NCBI GenBank assembly: GCA_034440635.1
Contig: JAOTON010001807.1
Span: 310,001 to 374,000 of the forward strand
Direction of reading: 5' to 3'
DNA: 64,000 nt
From: Lepas anatifera
Taxonomy: Eukaryota; Arthropoda; Thecostraca; Lepadidae
Position numbers and translations under genes: made by a program. Position 1 is the stretch's first letter. Every line of letters begins with the position of its first letter. Under the pieces are notes generated by a model. The model did no database searches. It saw only the letters and a list, made by a program, of their open reading frames with translations, and was not told the DNA's origin. Shown here in pieces: positions 51,501 to 63,500 of this stretch.

Positions 51501-54500
51501 CATCATCTACCTCTGCAGGATTTGAACACCAGTGAAGGTATCAGCCGGTCAAAATCACCCATACCCTCCCGGAATTCCCACCCCGCAACCACCAACCCAT
51601 CCCCGTTCTCCATCCCCAGGAGAACAGCCAGAAGACTGCTGAGGACTTCGGAACCCAGGAGGAGAAGGTGAACCACCTGCTGAAGGTGAAGTCGAAACTG
51701 GAGCAGACCCTGGACGAGCTGGAGGACAGCCTCGAGCGGGAGAAGAAGACTCGTGGCGAGATGGAGAAGTCCAAGAGGAAGGTGAGATCATGGATCGGAG
51801 CGATGCCCGAGGCTTATAGGGAAATATTAAGATGTGAACAAGTTGTTTATTCGGCTATTGCATTTCCTTCCATGGCGACTCGAAATATTTACTCTCTGCT
51901 GCTTAGGGAAGGTTGACAAATCGTGTATTGACGTGACAATTTTGTGTTACGAGAAAAGAGACATAAAATTTTACAGAGAGAGGAAACCCCCTAAATTATG
52001 ATTAGCAAGACTCATTCCAAACGCTCAAAACAAGGACCTGGAGATTCAAATAGGCATAAGTTGATCAAATTTAAATAGTTTTTTTGTCGGAACGAAGCCA
52101 TTCAAAGCTGACCGACACTATCACACCTGGATCTTCCTATTCTCAGACATCCTCTGAAGATTTATGGTGATCCATCAGATACCTGCGACTAACCCTCGCC
52201 TAACCTCCTCTCCAGGTTGAGGGTGACCTGAAACTGACTCAGGAGGCCGTCTCGGACCTAGAGAAGAACAAGCGGGAACTGGAGCAGACCATCCAGCGCA
52301 AGGACCGCGAAATCGCCCAGCTGAGCAGTAAGCAGTCCTTCGCCATACACAATCGGATGAGTTGTTCTTGTGTATGGCGGGGATGCAGTGGTGAGGTGGT
52401 TGGCGCATATCATGACCATGTCGTCTTAGACGTACTTCTTGTGGATGCTCAAATGATGATTTGTATCTTAATCTACGGTGCTGCAAAAATATTTTAAATT
52501 CCATGGAAGAAAAAAAAACATAACTTTACCTTAATCAGCCTCATCAACATTTCACAATCCTCAGCTTGACTTAACAATGTCTTCTTCAGGTCAGGTACAA
52601 TCCTAGCGTCTAGATTCATTATGTGGGATGACTCGACACCTGTCAAGTCTGTCACCTTGTCACCTTGTGCTGCAGACAAACTGGAGGAGGAGCAGTCCAC
52701 CGTCACCCGCCTCCAGCGCGTCATCAAGGAGCTGCAGGGCCGTATCGAGGAGCTCGAGGAGGAGCTTGAGGCCGAGCGCCAGGCGCGCGCCAAGGCCGAG
52801 AAACAGCGCTCCGACCTGGTGAGATCTTGGAGCTGACCCATCCTAAGATGATGATGAGGATGATTGGGGTTTTACGGGACGTCAGCTGCTTTGGCTACAT
52901 GTGGTCGAGACCCATCTTAATAGATCTGGAGCATAAGTTCACACCATGCCCGACAAGTAGTGCGCTAACATAGTGAGCACTAAGTGCTGAGCCATCTTCG
53001 TAGAGGTAGGAGATTGGTGCATGTCCTGGTGAAATTGCAATGGTCTCATGCTGATGGAGTGGGGTCGCTATAGCAGACATTACTGATTAATGACATGAAT
53101 TGCATCGGTAACTGTAATGACTGAAATAAATTGGTCATAAGCTGTACTTTATAAAAAAATCTTCATTATAATAATTGCCCATTTTTACAGCTTAGTAAAT
53201 GTGGAAATAGCAGTTCTGTTCCAACCATAACCAGTAATCGCCATATGTACAGCATCTGTTGTTCTATATTCCCTGTCATGACCTGTGGTTGACCCGCGGG
53301 TGAACTCTTCAGGCTCGCGAGCTGGAGGAGCTGTCCGAGCGCCTGGAGGAGGCAGGTGGCGCCACCGCCGCACAGATCGAGCTCAACAAGAAGCGCGAGA
53401 CCGAGATCACCAAGCTGCGGCGCGACATCGAGGAGCAGGTACTCACTCCTTTCAAAGAAGCTCCAGCGCAAGCTGGTGACCCACCCACGTAATAAATATG
53501 TAAAAACTCGGGTCGGGCGAAGAGGAAAATGCTAGAAGCCAAAAAAAAAACAGTCAATCACAATGCCAAATAATCTAGAATGCATCTATGGAAAATGTTT
53601 ATGAACCTCAAATAACAGTATCTCCCACACCGGTTCTCTTTCTTTACGCTGCAACTCTAGCTCGCTCGCGCCTCCTGAGCAGCGCTGTGACGTCACGCCT
53701 CTGTTTGCAGACTATTCAGCAGGAGACCACGCTGGCCGGTCTTCGTCGGAAGCACAACGATGCCATCGCTGAGATGTCGGAACAGATTGACCAGCTGGGC
53801 AAGGCCAAGGCCAAGTGAGTGCGCGAGGACCGGCGACTTGTGCTTAGTTTGATGGTTTACTTTTTGGGGCTGTTTCAGTGAACTCCACCAAAAACGGTCG
53901 AGGTAAGGGTGTCAGATATAAGGGACTGAAAATATAAAATACCCACAATGGGATTGACAAATTTAAAGAAGATCGATTCAATCTTGCATTTCAATGGACT
54001 TAAAAGTATTTTAGCTTTTCTCGGGTCATATACTTATCTTCTTTTGGCCAATAAATCTGGTGTTCTCACCTCAACCATTTTCCGTATAGAGCATTGCAAC
54101 AGCCCGCAGTTGCGATGTTTCGGTAGTTGACGTGGCTTTTAGCCCAGAGCTTGGCAAAAGGTTTTCAGCTTTGCTGGCTTTGATAGCTTCAAAGGTGCAT
54201 TGTATCCAAGTAGTGACCTACGTAGGTAAGTAGTTGTTGGTTCCGCCGACGGTACCAGAGCTGCGGCCTCTCACGGTTTGCTGTATATGTTTTTCCAACA
54301 TCCTAAACGATTTAGTTGGCAAAAATGTTTACCTGAGAAATACTTTAGTAGTTATCCTTTGACGCCCATTGTATGCTTTTCCGATAATTCATTTTGGTGT
54401 CTAATAGTAATCGAAATTTTAGCTCTCGGAGCGATATATTTTAGCGCAGAGCTCTTCTCTTAGTCCTGCAGCCCTTAGATGAAGCAAACTACTTTGCCAT

Positions 54501-57500
54501 GTTTGTTTGTGTACGCTGTAGGCTCTCCTCCTCTCGTCGCAGTCCAATTTTCTAGAAGACCCTTTAGTTGTGCCCAATCCGTCTGCTGAGACATTCTTTC
54601 TAGACCAGACGCGTTTTAGGAGCGCTAATCTAACCTCTACGGCTGACGTAGCCTCACTTTCCGCAACCACGAAATGGTGTCACGTGTTCACTCGTCACAT
54701 CCCGGTCAGGATTGAGAAGGAGCGGCAAGGATACACAGCCGAAATCCACGACGTTCGCGTGGCCATCGAGCACGTCAATAGCCAGAAGGTACACCCCCTC
54801 CGGCGCCCCCCCGCTCGGAGTGACACCCCTCCGCCGAGTTAGCACGTTGGATGCCGAATGCAGTTCGTCTCCGGTTGTTGGTGTGTTGGTGTGATATCCG
54901 ACAGCACGATTCTACAGACAGTGCAGAGAGATGGAACCGCTCTCTTTTTTCAGGGAGCTCTCAAACATCGATTGAGACTCCACCATGAGCAACGGGGGAG
55001 ACGCGTCCAGTTTTGTGGTCTTGCTGTTCTGTGAACGGTGAAGGAGCATACACTGAGATGCTTTTATGTTTATTGTTTATATCCAGATTTTCATTCGTCA
55101 ACCAGCCTCCAGGCCGTGGGCCTTTATATTTTATGCTAACAGTTGCAATATGCCAGATTTCGAGCGGTTTAAAGTTCTTCAATAACTGTTATCAATGAAA
55201 CTGTGAATTGGTCGGGGATAAGTGAAGTAATTGATTTGAAATTAGTGAAGAAATTTAAGATTTAAGTGGCTGAAAATTACTATCAAAAGTTTACTATTCT
55301 AGCGTTAAAATTATTATGTTCTTGGAAAATTTAAAATGCACAGAACACTTCAAAGCCTAAAAACCAGGGTGATGACTCAAATCAATAACATCATCACTGT
55401 GGTTGTTCCTCCTACACACTGGGCGCTGTGTGACCCCAGAGGGCGCACACTTACACCCAAATGATCAACCAGTTCCTCCCGCACTGATTGCCCCCCCTCC
55501 CGCCTGCCCCACGCCCGTGCATGCCAGTACCCTGTGACGTCCCACTCGTGATGTCACGTGACGTGACGTTTACAGGACGGAGCGTGAGGCTGATTCCCTG
55601 CACCAGGAGTCACAGGAGCTGAGACTCGCCCTCGATCAGACCAACGGCGAGAAGGTATAGGTGTCGCTGCTGACGCTATAGATGGCGCTTTTGACGACAA
55701 CGCTGGCAGGAACGCTTCATCCCTGCCACTAACATTGCACTGATATCTGGCCTTTTTCAGTGAAACGATGGACCAGCACCATCAAAATGTTTTGGCTGAC
55801 ATATGCCTGGTTTCTAACATCAGAACTTCCTCTGTTAATTTTTGGGAATTTCTGGGCTAGAAACCCACAAGTTTCTACTGCAGCTGTCGACGCCATTTTG
55901 GGTGGCTACCTACCGAAATCGTTTTTGTTTGCTGCTGTTGGATTTTCAAAAAAGACCAAACTTATTCATACATGTTTCTTTCCGTGTTCTAAGCACGGGC
56001 GTATCTTTCTATCGCAGAACATTTGTTATGTTGCACGAAATGTGAAAAGCTTTAAACTGTGATTTCTATTAACATCTTGCTCTTGAGGCACGAGCACTAC
56101 CATTTGCACTACCATTCATTCTAACATTCCAAGTAAGCTGGAATCAAACCGTTTATCTGCTAGTTGGATAAAATGGGCTGAGTTATCTTTAATTATCTCT
56201 GCTTTCACGTCCTTTGAGGATTCAACCACCCTGTAAAAATGTAGAATAAAATATTTACATCAAAGAGAATGAACAACGTCAATAAAATACCATGATTTCA
56301 GGTGAAAGCTGGATAAAATTTGAGTTGCCCCATCACTGCTGGGACTTAAATCTTTTCACATTATTCGTTTAAAATTCCTCCAGCAAATCATTCCCGCAAT
56401 AATCTTACGTGACAATCATCACTCATTAATGGCCTATGCGGCGAGTCTTTGACCAAGGCTAACACCGCATCTCATCCCAGGCTGCTGAGGAGAAGCAGAC
56501 GAAGGCGCTGCAGGAGACGTTGGCTGGCCTGAACGGCAAGCTGGAGGAGGCCAACCGCACCCTGGGCGACTTCGAGAACGCCAAGAAGAAGCTGAGCGTC
56601 GAGAACTCGGACCTGCTGCACCAGGTTAGACGCAGGGCGCAGCTTTGTGCCTCAAGGAGTGGGGGTTCTGGGCGGTCTCCTAACCAGAGTGTAGAGAGGG
56701 CTCAATTCAATTTTCTGTGTGAGGTGAGTGTTAAAGGGCTGGAGCTGGCCGAAAGGTATCGTACTGTTTTAACTGAAGATCATAATCGATGTCAAAAGTT
56801 TGTTCAATACTTCTTTATCGCTATGCTAGTGATAGCATTTTCAGGTAATTCTCGATATATTCTCGCTCTTCAGCCAGTGTCATTTTGCGGGTACGCTGCT
56901 ACTTTGATGTTGAATTATTTTGTTGCGCGCTACTTGAGTGCACCTCATTTCCGGGTCCCGCGTGGTTTGTCCGCAGCTTCTGCCGATAATATTATTTGGG
57001 CATAGCCTCTGCAAAAACTCCAAATTGATCCTAGCCTCTGCGCAGACCCCTGTTGACCTCCATTGACCCTCTCACTGCGCCGGCAGCTGGAGGAGGCGGA
57101 GTCCCAGGCTTCTCAGCTGCAGAAGCTGAAGGCTTCCCTGCAGAGCCAGCTGGATGACTGCAACCGGCTCTGTGACGAAGAGGCCCGCGAGCGCGTCACC
57201 ATCCTTGGCAAATACCGCAACCTCGAGCACGACATCGACTCCATGCGCGAACAGGTGGGAACCACGGCCAGCCCAAAGAGAGCTGTTTTTGAGGCGCGTT
57301 TCATCATTCTTAGAGTGATTAGCCGATATGAAGCTTGCCGTTTTCATTTAGCGTTCCAAAAGCGATGGCCACGGCTAACATTGCCCCAGAATGGCGTAGC
57401 TGAAACCTGGTTGGTTGGTTCTCCGACCCTCACACCCCGATTGGTCGGCAAACGGACGAGGAGGCGGAGCTGAAGTCTCATTGGTTCGTTCTCCTACCCT

Positions 57501-60500
57501 CACTTCCTGATTGGTCAGCAAGCAGATGAGGAGACGGGGCAAAAGTCTGATTGGCTCGTTCTCTGACGCTCACACGCTGGTTGGTCGGCAGGTGGATGAG
57601 GAGGCGGAGCTGAAGTCTGACCTGGCGCGCCAGGTGGCCAAGGCGGCCGCTGAGGCCCAGCTGTGGCGTCAGAAGTACGAGCAGGAGGGCATCGCCAGGT
57701 ACGTCACCTCCTCAGCCAGCACCTTTGACCCATGAGTGATAGGACGCAAGTTCAAATCTCATCTTTTGCTGCAAAACGTTTCGCGTTCTGCAGCTTGAGG
57801 ATTTGTGTTGCGTATGTAAATAATAAATTGTTCGCAGTTGACGTGTGATAAGATTCCAAAGTTATGATCTATGGCCAGAGGAGTCGAAAGTACAGAGTGA
57901 CGCGTCACACAACTCAGGAATCAAGCGGAAAATTCCCCTAAATTGTTGGACCTGAACCGCATGTTTCTATTTTTTTCATTTTACCTGTGTGGGCTTGAGT
58001 AAACATGTGCTTAGTGAAGTGTATCGTTGTTAACGCTGTCAGACCGCCAATATGCTCTAAATTTGCCATCCAACCCAGCCCCCGGCAATACCCATTTCGG
58101 AGTCCCCCAGGGAAACTTTCGAGGCGACGCCCCGTGTTTGACTTCCCTGTGGTGCATCCTTAAAACTTTTCCCTCTGACCTTCCCTCTCCTGTTGCAGGG
58201 CGGAAGAGCTTGAGGAGCAGCGTCGCAAGCTGGCCGTCCGCCTGCAGGAGGCCACAGAGCAGCTGGAGGTGCTCAACCAGAAGAACATGGGACTCGAGAA
58301 GATCAAGCAGCGCCTCACTGGTGAGTAGCGACAGAGGTCAGAAGCCTATTGACATAGGCAAACGTTAAAAGTTTTATTGGTGCAATGGAATGCATTTTTG
58401 TGTTATTCTTCCGCGTCTTTATTTCTTTCAGAATCTTCTGAAAATAAGAAGGCTCAAGGTTCTCAAGTATAAGAAGTTTCTCTATACACTCAAATTTCAA
58501 GTTTAGCTTGGGGGTCTGGCCACTTGTTGCGGGGCGGACCCCCTTTAACCGTGGTGCGAAACGGTAACGGCTTGACGCCATCACTTCTAAAATTTGACAT
58601 TTTTGTCGGTACATTTAGGTGTCAAACCATGCCGTCTGGATAACATGTAAATCGTTTGGGCATTCATCTGAAAAGTAAGATAGAGCAACAACTTGAACTA
58701 TATGAATCCTCTTAAGCCGAATCAATGATGTTAATTTGCCTTGCTGTCAATATTTGACCTGACCTAGATGGTGGTCAATTTATAATGCATTTTGAACGCA
58801 GCCGGCGATCTAATGGCTAAATAAATGCTCTTCCCATCCGTTACTGTTATTCGTAAAACCATTCCCATGTATTTCATGGGTCTGCCTCGCCTGACCTTGG
58901 TCTCGTATAAAATACCAACATATGTTGAGAACTCGGGGGCCATTTTGATATGAGTTTATGATAAGTTACCTGCTCCGACTTTGTATCTTAACTTTTTTGG
59001 GTGCCTGCCTGTACTCCTACCTGATCTACTTAAATTCGGTTGTAAAATGATGAGTTGACCGCGGTACATCTGACGGGGAGTGCGTGTTAAATATTTCTAT
59101 TGTTGACAACTTCAATATGCCTCGTGCCTGCTGACAGAAAATGTACCCTCTCATTCAGAAATTGAGTCCATTACCGCGTTCGAATCCATAACAAACGATA
59201 TGATTTCACTCTCAAGCATACCAAAAAATGAAGAGGCCAGCGGATAATTAACCTCCCTCTGATCGGAAATAAAACATACTCTGAAGTAAAAACACATCAT
59301 GGATGAACAATGCTTCCCATGCTCCCTACAACGCTTTCGGATGTTTCCAATTTTACCTAATTCAGAATACTTGGAATAAGAAGTGGGCTAGATCTCTCTG
59401 TGGCCCTCCGTCCACCCGGTAGGAAGATTCCTGACCATACCCATTAAAAGAGCACTGTGTCTGTGGTAGGCGAGATCGACGAGATGCACGTGGAGGTGGA
59501 GCGTGCCCAGCAGCTGGCCTCTGCAATGGAGAAGAAGGCCAAGGGCTTCGACAAGATCATCGCCGAATGGAAGATGAAGGTACAGTACGGACTGGCAGCA
59601 AAATAAACTCGCGATTGTATGGTCCAAGTTTACACCCTACTGTTTCATAGCGCACCTCGTCGCCAAGATTTAAAGGATTACAAAGCAAACAATAAGCACT
59701 GTCTACGCGTAATATTCATGGATATACGCCCTAGCTAAACTCGCTTTGAGAACATGCTTTGACTTCTCATGTTCTCGGATCGATAACGTGGCATTTCAGC
59801 TGAATGCATGGTATCGCAGCTGCCATCTGTCGCAGACCCCGTAAGTAAAGCTTCTAACGTCTCCCGCCAGGTGGATGACGTGGCAGCCGAGCTGGACGCC
59901 TCCCAGCGTGATTGCCGGAACTATTCCACTGAGCTCTTCCGGGTCCGCTCATCTTACGAGGAGAGCGTTGAGCAGCTCGACGCAGTCCGCAGGGAGAACA
60001 AGTCACTCGCCGATGAGGTCAAGGTCAGTTGGAATGTCAGGGAGGCACAGACACGTGACATCAAGACAATTAGAGGCCAGCTGAAGAAGTGTCGATTTCT
60101 TGTATGGTATATTTATAAAGTCGACTGACCAAGATCATCCTATAGACAAGGCCTGGAGAAATCAGCTCTGCCTTACTCGGGTTCATCAGACCGTGTTAGA
60201 AATACAACCGGGCGGCGGCAGCTGGCGGCATATTTTCGGAACATTCCATTCCAATCAAAACAACAAGCCTCGTCCATAAATTATAATTACGAGAGCCTGA
60301 ATGAAGCTTACCTAAAATAAATTCAGTGGGATTCGGCGGCTTGGAAAAGCGACTACTATTACCTAACCGAAGACCTACTGGTGAATTTCCCGGCAGCTAG
60401 TCTGATTGAACGATGAAATCGGTTTAATTTACTTACAACACTCGTTAAACAAAGGCATCAGAAGTGGTAAAATCATTTTATGAATAACATGGCCTGAGTG

Positions 60501-63500
60501 AAATCGGTGCAATATTATATTACTGACTATAAATATTCTGCAATGGGTTTCGAACTATGAACTTAAAATTGTCCCTGTCTTGACCTGTAACCATAGAAAT
60601 AAAACCTCTAGTTCTCGACAACCTCCACCCCTAATCCTAACACTCCCGATTTGCGGCGGCAGGACCTCATGGACCAGATCTCAGAGGGCGGCCGCAACCT
60701 CGCCGAGGTTGAGAGGATGCGGAAGCGCGTGGAGCAGGAGAAGGAGGAGCTCCAGAGTGCCCTGGAGGAGGCCGAGTCTGCCCTCGAACAGGTGAGCTCA
60801 TGGGGTGGCCCCTGGCGGAGGCTGGATTGAGGAGTTATCAGCGTGCATTCAGACTGGGGAAGAAGTATGGAGTACAAGCATGGGCACGGCTTTATGTCTT
60901 TCTGAGAATACCGGGGCACCCCGAATGAAACATGGAAGTAGTGTTGAGATGCTCTTTAAGTAATAGTATTTGTAATTTTAATGATTTCAAAATGGTTTTG
61001 TAGAGTTCAGCAGGTCAGTGGGAAGGTGGAAACGTACTTTTTTTTACAAAACTAGTACCTGTTAATATGGTGATTATTGATATTGTTTCAAATTTGACCT
61101 GACGATTATTTTTTAAACATCCACTGCTGTAAAGAGGCATACCGGTGTTTTGTATGTATAAACTGGAAGTACGATAACAGTTTTATGAATTCAAGTCGTC
61201 ACATTGAAAGTCCATTAATTTGCAAGCGTTTGAGATCTGACAGGGGTGATATGGCTCTGGCGCGAGACTGTCTTTGGTGATCAACTACAATCTCCCTTGG
61301 TTCTAGATCTACCCAACACATTACGGATCAACACCCAAAGTTAGCCCTTTCATGGACTCATGCCGAACCGATTTGATCGATTTTCCAGAACCCCAGCGTC
61401 TGGAATGCGACTGTGGCTGACCCTTTTGACCGCTCTCTCAGGAGGAGAACAAGGTGCTTCGGGGCCAGCTGGAGCTCAGCCAAGCCCGGCAGGAGATCGA
61501 AAGGCGGATCCAAGAGAAGGAGGAAGAGTTCGAGAACACACGGTACGTACAAAAGGCGGAGGCGGAAAAGGAAGCTCTGATGCCAGGGAAGAGGATGATT
61601 ACTAAAAATGCAACATATTTCCTATCAGTTCAAACATCAATGGTGGATAGGGTCTAGTTGTTCTGAGGTGATTTGGAAAGCGGGTGCGTGAAAAAAGAGC
61701 CCAACTCGAGAAAAACTGTTCTCCAAGAATTCGGGCGGCTTGGGGATGGAGAGTGGGGGGAAGCACATACATCTCTCTCCGTATCTTTCCGTTCATTTGA
61801 CCATATTATGCCATTTTTTTGGCAGCTTTATAAAAGAATACATGCTAATTAGACAAAGAGAAGGAAACGCAAATTACTCAGAAAAAGCAATGGAAGTTCT
61901 AGTTTGGCTGTGGAATTCCTTGTAGTGTTCTTTGACAACTGAATCTACACCTGTGCCCCACAGTCGGAGAGTGGTATTTCCTGCCAAATATAAAACCAAC
62001 GCCTGCCAGAAAAAGCACTTAGAGCATGAGCGATACGGATGCGGGCGTGTAAGCGTGATACTACGTTTCAGCTGTCGAGTCAAGACTGACTACTTGTGCT
62101 GAGGATTACCTGAACTGTACAAAGTTTCCTATCCTAGCGCCCTTGTTCTCTCCTCTGCAGGAAGAACCACGCCCGGCAGATGGAGTCCATGCAGGCCTCG
62201 CTGGAGGCCGAGGCCAAGGGCCGCTCAGAGGCGATGCGGATGAAGAAGAAGCTGGAGCAGGACATCACAGAGCTGGAGGTCTCCGTGGAGCGGGCCAACG
62301 TGGAGACCTTCGAGTCTCAGAAGACCATCAAGCGGGTGCAGATGGAAGTCAGGGAGCTCCAGGTGAGGCGCTACGTGTTGCATGTGGTGTTGCGGATGCA
62401 GTGAGTTGTGATTTTGAGAACATCCATCCGGGTTCTTTCATAGTGAGCTAACTATCTACTTATCATTTTTATTTATTAGTGTTTCAGATTGTTAAAGTTC
62501 TGACAGTAGCTCGCAATGAACACCCAGATTTCTGCCTGAAGTTATATTATTGCGGCACCGACTAGAACAAGTGAAACGAAGCACCATTCATCAGATAAAA
62601 AAGGAACTGACGTTAGCGTCTGTCCCTTCACCGTGACCTACCACCTGATGTTGTGCCCTGCTCTTTCTGACCACCCCTTTCCCATCAGGTTCAACTCGAG
62701 GAAGAGGAGCGGGCACGCGCCGAGGCTCGCGAGGCCCTCGGCCTCTCCGAGCGCCGCGCCAACGCTCTTCACGGAGAGCTGGAGGAATCGCGCTCTCTTC
62801 TGGAGCAGGCGGACCGGGGCCGGCGCACCGCCGAGGCCGAGCTCGGAGACGTTCAGCAGCGGCTGGCCGAGACCACTGCCAACTTCAACAGCGTCTCCGC
62901 AATCCGGCGCAAGCTGGAGGATGAGGTTAAGGGCCTGCACATCGACTTGGACGAGATGCTCAACGAGGCTCGCAACTCGGAGGAGAAGGCAAAGAAGGCG
63001 ATGGTGGATGCCGCACGGTGAGTGGAGTGGCTGAGAAAATCCTTTAACGTCAGCTCATACGTGGGGTCGTGTAAATCTTACTGAGTATTGGTTTAGCAAA
63101 TATATAGGTGAGTTTTGATACATTGCATAAAAACCGTGTTGATTATCCACATACATGAATTGTGGATGCACGATAGACTCTGATACACGATAGACTAGTT
63201 TTTCCAGTCCTGGGTTCAGTTTAACATTTCCGTCAAAGCGTTCAAAACTAATAAAAATATAATTACCAGCCACCAATAGCGAGATGATGAAGAAACAATG
63301 CATATTCAAAAAGAATCTGCGTAAATCCTAAATCAATTTTTTTGTACGACTTCAAACTACCCACCGAAACTCGTCCTATGGCAGCTGCTACCATCTATCG
63401 GTGAGTTAGAAATTCAAGCTTCACGATTTGCCGGCAGGCTGGCGGACGAGCTGCGTGCTGAGCAGGAGAACGCCCAGCAGGCTGAGCAGTCTCGGAAGAC

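Noticed and set aside
52855..53045. SINE on the minus strand after rod exon 27
   Set aside because: Weak box-like words only; no body shared with the other copies and no target duplication.
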